In this document: one piece after another, positions 52,086 to 59,720 of the stretch
Position numbering within the stretch: position 1 is the stretch's first letter
Layout: each line of letters begins with the position of its first letter
Assembly: GCA_946480605.1 (NCBI GenBank)
Contig: CAMLKW010000002.1
Span: forward strand, 1 to 64,000
Direction of reading: 5' to 3'
DNA: 64,000 nt
From: an uncultured Roseateles sp.
GTDB lineage: Bacteria; Pseudomonadota; Gammaproteobacteria; Burkholderiales; Burkholderiaceae
Program-made: the position numbers and the translations under genes
Notes under the pieces: model-generated
The model's input: the letters and a program-made list of their open reading frames with translations, nothing else
What the model was told of the DNA's origin: nothing
Database searches by the model: none

Positions 52086-52262
52086 GCGCAGAACCATTTG
52101 TAGTTCGCGCAGGCTGCAGCGCAGGACCGTTTGCCTGTCCCTCAGGGACGATGTAATGCCCCCAGCGCAGAACCATTTGTTGGCGCCGTTTTCGCAGTTG
52201 CACGCCTGTCTATAAAAATCAACAACTTAGTAAACCCTCCAGCGCAGAACTCAAATGTCTGC
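52086..52262 (-). repeat. Right-end transposase-binding sites (four copies)
   Basis: Copies in right-end orientation lie at 52086 (GCGCAGAACCATTTGTAG), 52118 (AGCGCAGGACCGTTTGCCTG), 52163 (CAGCGCAGAACCATTTGTTG) and 52240-52261 (GCGCAGAACTCAAATGTCTG core). The last is the exact complement of the outermost left-end copy. Spacing is uneven, as at the left end. Confidence 0.85.
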
Positions 52263-52270
52263 CACCAACG

Positions 52271-52295
52271 AACGCCATGCGCGCGGCATGGCGTT
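52271..52295. terminator. Strong hairpin, displaced ribA / Gln-rich gene terminator
   Basis: AACGCCATGC (52271-52280) and GCATGGCGTT (52286-52295) form a perfect 10-bp stem with loop GCGCG. It begins 4 bp beyond the right end of the transposon. Rejoining the flanks puts it about 12 bp after the ribA stop, so it was probably a shared terminator for ribA and the convergent small gene at 52354. Confidence 0.65.
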
Positions 52296-52353
52296 CTGGC
52301 TGGGGCGATGGCGTCACCGCTTCAGCGGCGGGCCAGGCGCCCGGTCAGCGGCT

Positions 52354-52554
52354 TCAGCGATTGCCCTGGCCGCCCTGGCGGCTGATGTCGTTGTTCTGGT
52401 CGCGCGAGGGCTCGCGCTGGCCACCGCCCTGCTGCGACACCTGGCTGGGCGACCCGCCCGGCTGCTTCTGCCGCGACCCGGGACCCTGGTCCTGCTGCTG
52501 CTGCTGCTGCTTGTTGCCGTTGCCGGGCTGCTGGTTCTGGTTCACGTTGGACAT
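52354..52554 (-). CDS. Small Gln/Gly/Asn-rich protein
   Basis: A 66-residue, wholly low-complexity protein (MSNVNQNQQPGNGNKQQQQQ ... ISRQGGQGNR), probably disordered. Short Gln/Gly-rich proteins of this sort are common in Betaproteobacteria, with stress roles suspected but unproven. It has a good Shine-Dalgarno (AAGGAGTTCTTCC) before the ATG. Its 3' end faces the right end of the transposon. Confidence 0.65.
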   Translation of the reverse strand: MSNVNQNQQPGNGNKQQQQQQDQGPGSRQKQPGGSPSQVSQQGGGQREPSRDQNNDISRQGGQGNR

Positions 52555-52863
52555 GGAAGAACTCCTTCAGTTGACATGCACGACGCCGGTTCGCGGCGTC
52601 GCCATGCCCACCTTAGGCCTCTGGCAAATCAGGCCCGTAGGAGAAGGCCGCGCCTGCCCCACCGTTACATGACGGGTGATGCGGTGATGTGCCGCCACGC
52701 AACGGTGCGGGCCGCGAATGCAACAGATGCAAGCAGCCTCAAGCCTGGCGCGCATGGCTCTGCGTCAGCGCCTCCCAGGCGTGGCCGTCGGGCTCGCGCC
52801 AGCAGACGATGCGCCCGCCCACCGAGGTGTTGACCTGGAAGCCGGGCGGGCATGGCGGCTCCT
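52555..52863 (-). other. Intergenic, with a possible short ORF
   Basis: These 309 bp hold no certain gene. One minus-strand frame ending at TGA 52739-52741 reads PPCPPGFQVNTSVGGRIVCW then REPDGHAWEALTQSHARQA and looks protein-like, but it has no standard start codon and runs out of the DUF1697 gene in another frame. It may be a small or decayed gene. Confidence 0.3.
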
Positions 52864-53385
52864 TCAGGCCTTGGCGCACTTGGCGACGGTGTCCCAGGTG
52901 CGCGTGGTGATGTCCTTGCCGAAGGTCTTCTCAAGCAGCTGCATGAAGACCGGCCCCTTGGCCTCGGGCACATAACTGCAGAACACCTCGGCGCCGTCCA
53001 GGCCCCAGATGCAGGCTTCACCGTGCATGTGCGGCAGTTCGATGGGGCTGGCCTTCAGCGGCTCGCGCAGAAAGGTCACGACACGCTTGGACCCGGCGCG
53101 CAGCTGAAACGCGGTGAACGGATCGGCGGCGATCAGCTGCTGCAGGTGCTGGCTGGAGCGCACATGCGTCTCGAAGTGCTTGCCCATGCCTCGCTGCATC
53201 GCGGTCTCGACGCGCCTGCGCAGCGTGGCAGCCGATGCGGCGCGCGGCGCGTCGAACGCGACATTGCCGCTGCTCAGCAGCGTCTTCACGTTGGTGAAGC
53301 CGGCGGCCTCCAGACTGCGCTGCAGCTCGGGCATGCGGCAGCTCATCGGGCTGACACCTCGGAGCAGGGCGACGTAGCGGGGCAT
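52864..53385 (-). CDS. DUF1697 family protein
   Basis: A 173-residue protein with the DUF1697 signature: PRYVALLRGVSPMSCRMPEL, GFTNVKTLLSSGNVAFDAP, ending TTRTWDTVAKCAK. The family is widespread, cytosolic and uncharacterised. The start was set at MPRYVALLRGV (CAT 53383-53385), the conserved N-terminus. Confidence 0.88.
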   Translation of the reverse strand: MPRYVALLRGVSPMSCRMPELQRSLEAAGFTNVKTLLSSGNVAFDAPRAASAATLRRRVETAMQRGMGKHFETHVRSSQHLQQLIAADPFTAFQLRAGSKRVVTFLREPLKASPIELPHMHGEACIWGLDGAEVFCSYVPEAKGPVFMQLLEKTFGKDITTRTWDTVAKCAKA

Positions 53386-53445
53386 GGCGGGTGCAGGGTT
53401 GGAGAAATTCACACGCCGCATGCATTCGCCGGCGGCTGCTCGCTG

Positions 53446-53946
53446 TCAGGCCAGCAGCTTCCCCGTGGCGGGATAGCGGCGATGTCGAATCTCCTCGTCA
53501 TTCAACGTGGGGCCCTGCCACACCTGCGCCTTGCGCGCCCTGGTGCCGAGCGCGAGTTGCCGCAATGCCTGAATCTCGATCTGCGTCAGCCCGCCCTCGT
53601 AGTCATCGATCGGATGCATGACGAACTCGGGCGAGGGCATGAACGCGCGGCCACCGTAAAGGCTGCGGACCGCATGTTTCAGCAGCAGTTCGGCAATGAC
53701 GAAGTCAGCCACCAGCGTGCGCGGATGCAGCAACGGATTGACGACCACCACATCGGTTTCGGCCGCGTGCGCGCGCGCCTCGTCGCCCACGGCTCGGATG
53801 GTGGCCGGCCGTCCAGGCGGCCGGTGGATGGCCACCTCGGGCACGTCGTCGAACATGGCACCGGAGTTGGGATCTCGGACCCTCAGCCGTCGCGGTGACA
53901 GCTGGACGTAGAGGACAGGGTTGAAAAGCCGGCGGAGAAGGTCCAT
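53446..53946 (-). CDS. MreB-like short protein
   Basis: A 166-residue protein beginning MDLLRRLFNPVLYVQLSP. It parallels the N-terminal part of MreB (IHRPPG-type bulge, ATIRAVGDEARA, NPLLHPRTLVADFVIAELLL) but lacks the ATP-binding halves, at half the length of MreB. It may be an adaptor or a decayed paralogue. Polymerisation is unlikely. The gene stands alone, upstream of the DUF1697 gene. Confidence 0.55.
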   Translation of the reverse strand: MDLLRRLFNPVLYVQLSPRRLRVRDPNSGAMFDDVPEVAIHRPPGRPATIRAVGDEARAHAAETDVVVVNPLLHPRTLVADFVIAELLLKHAVRSLYGGRAFMPSPEFVMHPIDDYEGGLTQIEIQALRQLALGTRARKAQVWQGPTLNDEEIRHRRYPATGKLLA

Positions 53947-54013
53947 GCGTCGAACAGTCGTCATGCCATGAAGCCCGAACGATAACTGCACTGTCAGCCG
54001 GAATTGCCTGGAC

Positions 54014-54784
54014 TCACGACCGTGCCACATCGGCCAGCGCCCGCCGCGTCTCGTCATCCGTCGGAAACAGGTGCTCCACCTTCAGCGACGCCAGCGTGAT
54101 GTCCAGCGGCGTGCCGAAGCTGGTGATGGTGGAGAAGAAGCTCAAGGTCCGCCCGTCGGCCGCGCGCAGGCGGAAGGCCAGCACCGGCAGGTTGCTGCTG
54201 CCTTCAGCCGCCGCCCAGGGCTGCAGCGTGGGGCGCAACTCGTCCAGCAGCGTGCGCAGCCGCGGCAGGTGCTCGGCCTCGCGGCTGGCGCGGGCCCACA
54301 TCTCGTTGCACAGCCAGGCCTCGTCCACGCACAGCGCGCGCAGGCCGCCGGGCACGAACATGGCACGCAGCAGGTTCATAGGCTGCCCCAGCAGCGCCTC
54401 CGCCTGCGGGCCCATCAGCGCCAGCAGCCGCGCCACGCCGGCGTTGGCCATGACCACGTTGTACTCGCCATCCAGCACCAGCGCCGGCGCGGCGCCGTCG
54501 GCATGGATGAGCTGCTCCAGCGCGGCGCGCACCGGCGCCATCTCGGGCGCGTCCAGCGCGCGCTCGGCGTGGGCGGGCGCGTAGCCGGCCGCGAGCAAGG
54601 CCTGGTTTCGTTCTTCCAGCGAGGCGCCCAGCGCGTCAAGCAGCGCGATCAGCGTCTCGCGGCCGGCGCGGGCGCGGCCGGTCTCGATGCAGCTGAGGTG
54701 GCGCTGCGACACGCCGGCGCGCAGCGACAGCTCCAGCTGGCTGACGCGGCGCGACTTGCGCAGGGTGGCGAGGGTGGCGGTCAT
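54014..54784 (-). CDS. XRE regulator with MmyB-like ligand domain
   Basis: A 256-residue protein. An N-terminal HTH (LATLRKSRRVSQLELSLRAG, VSQRHLSCIETGRARAGRET) is followed by an MmyB-type ligand-binding domain (VLDGEYNVVMANAGVARLLA ... NLLRAMFVPGGLRAL). Such regulators bind fatty-acid-like ligands in some actinobacteria. It is divergent from the small membrane protein at 54897, a plausible target. Confidence 0.82.
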   Translation of the reverse strand: MTATLATLRKSRRVSQLELSLRAGVSQRHLSCIETGRARAGRETLIALLDALGASLEERNQALLAAGYAPAHAERALDAPEMAPVRAALEQLIHADGAAPALVLDGEYNVVMANAGVARLLALMGPQAEALLGQPMNLLRAMFVPGGLRALCVDEAWLCNEMWARASREAEHLPRLRTLLDELRPTLQPWAAAEGSSNLPVLAFRLRAADGRTLSFFSTITSFGTPLDITLASLKVEHLFPTDDETRRALADVARS

Positions 54785-54896
54785 GCGGCGCATTCTGCGG
54801 TGCGCGGGCGCGCGACGGCGATGACCTCCGAGGTCATTGCGGCGATGCGCGCGGTTGCCGAGCATGACGCCACCTTCAACCCTCATGGAGAAAGCC

Positions 54897-55208
54897 ATGC
54901 GACCCGCACTGATCCTCGTCTTCGCCGCCTTCGGTGCCTACTCGCTGTACGCGATGTGGGAGATCGGCTACTTCGGCATCTGGCAGGCCGGCATGGCCAA
55001 CATCGGCACCTGGCAGCTGCTGCTGGACTTCGTCATCACGTCGCTGCTGCTCGTGGGCTACATGGCCCGCGACGCACGGCACACCGGCCGCACGCTGTGG
55101 CCTTACGCGTTCGTCACGCTCACGGCCGGTTCGTTCGGGCCGCTGCTGTACCTGCTGCTGGCACCGCGCGAAGCCGGCGCGCGGCCGGGCCGCGAGGCGA
55201 CGGCCTGA
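54897..55208 (+). CDS. Small membrane protein (DUF2834-like)
   Basis: A 103-residue protein with three hydrophobic helices (PALILVFAAFGAYSLYAMW; LLLDFVITSLLLVGYMARDA; YAFVTLTAGSFGPLLYLLLA). The pattern resembles DUF2834, but this is an impression. The ATG at 54897 has GGAGAAAGCC upstream. It is divergent from the MmyB-like regulator, which probably controls it. Confidence 0.65.
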   Translation: MRPALILVFAAFGAYSLYAMWEIGYFGIWQAGMANIGTWQLLLDFVITSLLLVGYMARDARHTGRTLWPYAFVTLTAGSFGPLLYLLLAPREAGARPGREATA

Positions 55209-55224
55209 ACCGTGGCCCGCCCGC

Positions 55225-55794
55225 TCAGGCCGGCTCCACGACCACGCGCGGCCAGCGCTCGGCGTAGCGCTTGCTCGCGCAGCGCTGCCGGTAGGTCTGG
55301 ACGCTGACGCGCGCCGGGTTGCGCCGCACGCGCATGCCCAGCAGGTCGGCCAGGCCCAGCGGCGCAATGACGTGCAGCGCATCCCGCGCGTCCAGCCACA
55401 CGCCCACGGCCGTGGCGGGCTCGGGCCAGCTGGCAATGGCCTCGTCCAGCGAGCGCAGCGGCGGCACCGCATGGCCGAAATGCTGCTCGAACCACAGGTG
55501 CACGCCGGCCTGGTTGGTGACCTCCCAGGGCAGGTCGAGACCCTGCCGCTGCAGGCGCTGCTGCAACGCGGCGTCACGGGCGCGATCGAGGTCGGCGGCG
55601 CAGAAGTAGGCGAAATCCACGTCGGCCAGCGCGCTGGGCCGGACATGGCCGTGCAGCGCGTCCCACACCAGGTTGCGCAGCGCCCCGGCACCGATGCACC
55701 AGGAGTCCAGGCCCAGCTCGCGGCCCGCGCGCAGCGCGGCCATGAACCAGGGCGTGGCGCGCACCAGCGCCTTGACGCGATCCTGCTCGCTCAA
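55225..55794 (-). CDS. Nucleotidyltransferase-family protein
   Basis: A 189-residue protein of the family often annotated as DUF925: CIGAGALRNLVWDALHGHVR then ALADVDFAYFCAADLDRARD, the G-A-G/D-x-D core of a minimal nucleotidyltransferase. Start is TTG 55794, overlapping the ligase stop (TTGA, 55791-55794), so it is the last gene of the acyl-CoA ligase operon. Substrate unknown. Confidence 0.8.
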   Translation of the reverse strand: MSEQDRVKALVRATPWFMAALRAGRELGLDSWCIGAGALRNLVWDALHGHVRPSALADVDFAYFCAADLDRARDAALQQRLQRQGLDLPWEVTNQAGVHLWFEQHFGHAVPPLRSLDEAIASWPEPATAVGVWLDARDALHVIAPLGLADLLGMRVRRNPARVSVQTYRQRCASKRYAERWPRVVVEPA

Positions 55795-57452
55795 GAGGCT
55801 TTCTCGCGCTCCTGCAGCGCCCGCCACATGACCTTGCCGGTGGCGCTCTTGGGCAGGCTGTCGGCAAACTCGACGACGGCGGGCACCTTGTAGGCGGCCA
55901 TGTGATCGCGGCACCAGGCGCGCAGCGCGTCGGCGCTCAAGGCTTCGTGGCCCGCGCGCCGCACGACGATGGCCTTCACCGTCTCGCCGCGGTAAGCGTC
56001 GGGCGCCGACACGATGCAGGCCTCGGCGATGCCCGGGTGGGCGTGCATCAGGTTCTCCACCTCGCTGGGCCAGACCTTGAAGCCGCTTGCGTTGATCATG
56101 CGCTTGAGCCGGTCGGTCATGAAGAAATAGCCATCGGCGTCCACGTAGCCGATGTCGCCGGTGCGGAAGAAGCGCTTGCCGTCGAAGTCCATGAAGGCGG
56201 CCTCGGTCGCGTCGGGCCGGCCCCAGTAGCCGTCGAACACCATGGGGCCGTGCACGATGATCTCGCCGCTTTCTCCGGGCGGCAGCTCCTGACGCGTGTC
56301 GGGGTCGATGACGCGCGCGTCGCAACTCAGGTAAGGCACGCCCAGACACTGCTGCTTGGGCGCGTCGTAAGGGTTGCCATGGCTGGGCGCGGCGGTCTCG
56401 GTGAGGCCGTAGCCCTCCATGTAGCGCAGGCCCCAGCGCTGCCACAGGCGCTCGGCCACCGCCTGCGGCATGGCCGCGCCGCCGCCACCGATGGTGACGA
56501 TGCTGGACAGGTCGAACTGGTCGACCTGCGGGCTGGCCAGCATGTCGATGACCATGGTGGGGATGTTGGTCCAGCGCGTGACGCGGTACTGCGCGATGAG
56601 GCGGGCCGCGTACTCGCGCTGCCAGCGCGGCATCAGCACCAGCGCGGCGCCGCAGGCCAGCGCGCCGTGCATGACGACGACGATGCCGGTGATGTGGAAC
56701 ATCGGCAGCACGCCCAGCACCACGTCCTCGTGGCAGGCATTGGCCCACAGGCTGCCCGCGAACACGTTGTGCTGCAGGCTGCTGTGGCGGTGCATGCAGC
56801 CCTTGGGGTGGCCGGTGGTGCCGCTGGTGTAGGGCAGCAGGGCGAGGTCGTCGGCACCCACCTCGGTGACGGGGGGTGTGCCGGTGCAGGCCAGCGCGTC
56901 GGCCCAGGGCGTGGCGCCGGCGGGCAGGGCGATATCGGCTCTCAGCCAGTCGGCCCAGCCGGGCGGCAGTGACGCGCCGTCGACGCGCCCATCGGGCAGC
57001 ACCTCGGCCAGCCGCGTGACGAGCAGGTCATGCGCCGCCATGCCGGCAGACAGCCACTCGGCCGTGAGGTCGCTGCTGGTGATGGCCAGCACGGCGCCGC
57101 TGTCGGCGATGAGGTGCTTCAGCTCCGCGGCGCGGTTCATCGGATTGACGGGCACCACCACCGCATTGGCGCTGAGGATGGCGTAGTGCGCGACGACCAG
57201 CTGCGGGCAGTTCTGCAGCCCCACCAGCACGCGGTCACCCCGGCCGATGCCGCGCTCGGACAGCCAGGCGCCCAGCCGCTGCACCTGCGCCAGCAGTTCG
57301 GCGTAGGTGGTCGCGTGGCCCAGGAAGTGCAGCGCCGGCCGCTGCGGGAAGCGCCGCGCGCTGACCGCCAGGTTGTCGGGCAGCGCCGTCGCGGGCGGCG
57401 CGATGGCGTGGGGCACGCGGGCGGGCCAGAACCGGTGATGGGCGCGGGTCAT
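55791..57452 (-). CDS. Acyl-CoA synthetase / AMP-dependent ligase
   Basis: A 553-residue adenylate-forming enzyme. The AMP-binding loop is LPYTSGTTGHPKGCMHRH, followed by MEGYGLTETA, the hinge RFFRTGDIGYVDADGY, and the C-terminal lysine in SATGKVMW. Length and order are normal for long-chain acyl-CoA ligases. It activates a fatty or aromatic acid to its CoA ester in the cytosol. It overlaps the upstream transporter (ATGA) and the downstream nucleotidyltransferase (TTGA). Confidence 0.88.
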   Translation of the reverse strand: MTRAHHRFWPARVPHAIAPPATALPDNLAVSARRFPQRPALHFLGHATTYAELLAQVQRLGAWLSERGIGRGDRVLVGLQNCPQLVVAHYAILSANAVVVPVNPMNRAAELKHLIADSGAVLAITSSDLTAEWLSAGMAAHDLLVTRLAEVLPDGRVDGASLPPGWADWLRADIALPAGATPWADALACTGTPPVTEVGADDLALLPYTSGTTGHPKGCMHRHSSLQHNVFAGSLWANACHEDVVLGVLPMFHITGIVVVMHGALACGAALVLMPRWQREYAARLIAQYRVTRWTNIPTMVIDMLASPQVDQFDLSSIVTIGGGGAAMPQAVAERLWQRWGLRYMEGYGLTETAAPSHGNPYDAPKQQCLGVPYLSCDARVIDPDTRQELPPGESGEIIVHGPMVFDGYWGRPDATEAAFMDFDGKRFFRTGDIGYVDADGYFFMTDRLKRMINASGFKVWPSEVENLMHAHPGIAEACIVSAPDAYRGETVKAIVVRRAGHEALSADALRAWCRDHMAAYKVPAVVEFADSLPKSATGKVMWRALQEREKAS

Positions 57453-58321
57453 GCAGTCGTCTCCGTCTTGCGGGCCACCACGAGATAGACGCCCAGCAGC
57501 GTCACGCCCATGCCGGCGATGGCTTGTGCGCCGAGTGTCTCGCCGAACAGCAGCCACGCCATCACCGAGGTGACAGAGGGCACCAGGTACATGGTGCTGG
57601 ACACGGCCGTCACGCGGCCGTGGCGCAGCATGTAGAACATCAGGCTGATGCCGCCGGCCGTCAGCACCAGGATGCTCCAGGCCATCGCGATGAACACGTC
57701 GCGCATCCATTCGATGCGCATGGGTTCCAGCGCCCAGGCCAGCGGCAGCGTGACGGCCAGCGACGCCGCGAACTGCACCACCTGGCCAGTGCGCAGGTCG
57801 AAGTGCGGCACGAAACGCTTCTGGTACAGCGTGCCGCCGGTGATGGCCAGCAGCGCCATCAGGCACAGCAGCAGCGGCGTGCCCAGGCCGGCGCCGAGGT
57901 TGAGCTTGTGCCAGATGACCAGCAGCACGCCCGCCAGTCCCAGGGCCACGCCCAGCCACTGACGCGGCGCGACGCGCTCGCCGATCAGCGGCGCCAGCGC
58001 CGCGACCAGCACCGGCTGCAGGTTGACGATGAGGGCTGCGGTGCCGGCCGGCAGGCCCTGGCGGATGGAGACCCAGACGCCTCCCAGGTAGATCGCCTGG
58101 ATGGCGATGCCGGCGAGGGCCAGGTGGGCCATGTGGCGCACCGGCGGCCAGGCCGCACGCGCCGCCAAGGCCAGCCCCAGCATCAGCGCCACCACGCCGG
58201 CATAGCGCCAGGCCAGGAAGGTCAGCGGGTCGGCGTAGGGCGCGGCCAGCTTGGCGACGATGTAGCCGGTGGCCCAGATGAAGATGAACAGCGGCGGTGC
58301 GAGGCGGTCGAGCAGGGACAT
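57449..58321 (-). CDS. EamA/DMT-family transporter
   Basis: A 290-residue protein with ten hydrophobic segments in two five-helix EamA halves (FIFIWATGYIVAKLAAPYAD at the start; AVSSTMYLVPSVTSVMAWLL in the second half). It is first in the operon with the acyl-CoA ligase, so it may move a compound that the ligase activates. The ATG at 58319-58321 gives a compact N-terminus; the stop overlaps the ligase ATG by 4 bp. Confidence 0.82.
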   Translation of the reverse strand: MSLLDRLAPPLFIFIWATGYIVAKLAAPYADPLTFLAWRYAGVVALMLGLALAARAAWPPVRHMAHLALAGIAIQAIYLGGVWVSIRQGLPAGTAALIVNLQPVLVAALAPLIGERVAPRQWLGVALGLAGVLLVIWHKLNLGAGLGTPLLLCLMALLAITGGTLYQKRFVPHFDLRTGQVVQFAASLAVTLPLAWALEPMRIEWMRDVFIAMAWSILVLTAGGISLMFYMLRHGRVTAVSSTMYLVPSVTSVMAWLLFGETLGAQAIAGMGVTLLGVYLVVARKTETTA

Positions 58322-58328
58322 GCGGCCA

Positions 58329-58547
58329 TCATGCCCGCGCCGCCCCAGCCGGGCGCTGGTCATCGGCCGCGATCAGCTCGCGCAGGCAGCGCAGGCACAG
58401 GCACTGGCCGGGGTAGTCGTGCGCCAGCTGCGCGCGCAGCGGCTCGGTCAGGCGGATGCCGAAGCAATCGCATTGGCCGGCATTGGCGCCGCATTCAAAG
58501 CCGCCACCGCAGCGCGGGCAACTGGTGGCCAGCGGCACGCCGCTCAT
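58329..58547 (-). CDS. Cysteine-rich CWC-type small protein
   Basis: A 72-residue protein with SCPRCGGGFECGANAGQCDC and CLCLRCLREL, the pattern of the small Cys-rich CWC family, probably zinc-binding. The ATG overlaps the stop of the DUF1801-like gene (ATGA, 58544-58547). Function unknown. Confidence 0.75.
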   Translation of the reverse strand: MSGVPLATSCPRCGGGFECGANAGQCDCFGIRLTEPLRAQLAHDYPGQCLCLRCLRELIAADDQRPAGAARA

Positions 58548-58942
58548 GCGCGGCTCTCGCGCAGCGCGGCGTCGCAAAGCTCGCCCAGCACGCCCATGTC
58601 GATGTCGGACAGGCGCTTGACGTAGATGCAACCCTTGCCGGTGCGGTGCTTGCCCAGCCGTGCCAGCAGCGCCGCGTGCGTGCTGGCGTCGCAGCTCAGG
58701 TAGAGGCTGATCTCGGCCTTGCCACTGGCGAAACCGATCTGGAAGATGTCGCCCTCGCGGCCGCTGTCGTAGACGTAGTGGCGGTGGCCGAAGCCCACCA
58801 TGCGGCCCCACATGACGGGCGGCTGGCCGCTGGCGTGCTGCATCAGCGCGATCAGCGCCCGGCAGTCGGCCGCGCGCGCCTCGGGCTGGGCCGCGCAGTA
58901 GGCCTGGACGTCGGCGTCGGTCGGGACGGTCTTGTTGGCCAT
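58544..58942 (-). CDS. DUF1801-family protein
   Basis: A 132-residue protein with the YdhG-like fold: LIALMQHASGQPPVMWGRMV, GFGHRHYVYDSGREGDIFQI, KAEISLYL. The role is unknown. It is translationally coupled to the Cys-rich protein. The ATG is at 58940-58942. Confidence 0.8.
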   Translation of the reverse strand: MANKTVPTDADVQAYCAAQPEARAADCRALIALMQHASGQPPVMWGRMVGFGHRHYVYDSGREGDIFQIGFASGKAEISLYLSCDASTHAALLARLGKHRTGKGCIYVKRLSDIDMGVLGELCDAALRESRA

Positions 58943-58955
58943 GCTGCGCTCCGGG

Positions 58956-59645
58956 TCAGAGCGGCGATTGTGGATCGTCGAACGGGGGCAGCGGCGTGGC
59001 CCGCGCCAGCGCCATCCAGGTTGGGAAATCGGGCTTGCACGCCTGCCGCGGCGCCGGTCGTGCAAGCTCCAGGTGGCTGTCGTGGCCGATCAGCACGCCG
59101 TACTCGGCCGGGATCTCCTCGGGCTCGGCGATGCCGGCCTTGATGACGAACCAGCACTGGCCGCACAGCGCGCGGTAGGCGGCGGACTTGGCCGGGCGGC
59201 GCAGCTCACCCAGCAGGTCGGCGCGGCTGACCTTGATCTCGTGGATGGCGGGTTCGAGGTAGTCCTCCACCGTGCTGTGGCGGATGGAGTAGACGTCGGG
59301 CATGGCGTTGACCCACAGCGTCTTGCCGTCCTCACCGGGCAGCCCGGCACGCAGCGCAAGGCCGCGCCAGGCGATGCGGCCGGCGCGCTGCATCTCCGTG
59401 GCCACGCGCTCGACCAGGCCCTCGTGCGCATCGCGCACCGCGCGGTTGCGGGTCAGCGATTCGGCGATCAGCGCCACGCCGGTGTCGGTCACACGCAGGC
59501 GCTCGCGGCCGTCGGCCTCCTGCAGCCGCTCCGCCCAGCCGGCCGCCAGCAGCTCGACCTCGACCAGGTCCTGACAGGGCCAGCCGGCGCTGCGCCAGAG
59601 CTGGCGCAGGCGCTGCAGGTGCAGGCGGGTAGGTGTCGAGGGCAT
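58956..59645 (-). CDS. Winged-helix protein with PD-(D/E)xK-like domain
   Basis: A 229-residue protein. An N-terminal winged-helix-like region (LWRSAGWPCQDLVEVELLAA) is followed by a domain with YLEPAIHEIKVSRADLLGEL and YRALCGQCWFVIKAGIAEPE, where ExK fits a restriction-type nuclease. It resembles DNA-repair-associated proteins of the MmcB group, though this is not certain. It ends close to the DUF1801-like gene. Confidence 0.55.
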   Translation of the reverse strand: MPSTPTRLHLQRLRQLWRSAGWPCQDLVEVELLAAGWAERLQEADGRERLRVTDTGVALIAESLTRNRAVRDAHEGLVERVATEMQRAGRIAWRGLALRAGLPGEDGKTLWVNAMPDVYSIRHSTVEDYLEPAIHEIKVSRADLLGELRRPAKSAAYRALCGQCWFVIKAGIAEPEEIPAEYGVLIGHDSHLELARPAPRQACKPDFPTWMALARATPLPPFDDPQSPL

Positions 59646-59673
59646 GGCGTGATCTTCGCGCCGGAATTGAAAA

Positions 59674-59700
59674 AGCCCCCGGCCGGTGGGCGCGGGGGCT
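59674..59700 (-). terminator. Intrinsic terminator of the DUF4397 lipoprotein gene
   Basis: AGCCCCC (59674-59680) and GGGGGCT (59694-59700) form a GC-rich stem; read on the minus strand it is followed by TTTTT. It lies just downstream of the stop at 59721. Confidence 0.8.
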
Positions 59701-59720
59701 GTTTGCCGAAGCGGCGTGGC

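Larger units (their letters stand above)
21366..52267. mobile_element. Tn7-like transposon, about 30.9 kb, carrying a defence island
   Basis: The left end reads TG-CCC and the right end, inverted, TG-GTG; both are followed by GCAGACATTTGAGTTCTGCG. Related sites repeat several times inside each end. Just outside lie acga (21362-21365) and acga (52268-52271), a possible target duplication, although Tn7 relatives normally make 5 bp. tnsA, tnsB, tnsC and tniQ lie in the right third and are transcribed towards the right end; in Tn7 the tns operon runs inward from its end. The left two thirds carry defence-type genes of lower GC. Insertion is between ribA and a small Gln-rich protein gene. Confidence 0.9.

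Noticed and set aside
21366..52267. CRISPR array or CRISPR-guided (CAST) element
   Set aside because: No regularly spaced repeats and no Cas genes are seen; the repeats present are transposon end sites.
52665..53021. Minus-strand frame across the DUF1697 gene
   Set aside because: Overlaps the DUF1697 coding end in another frame and has Arg/Pro-rich non-protein character.
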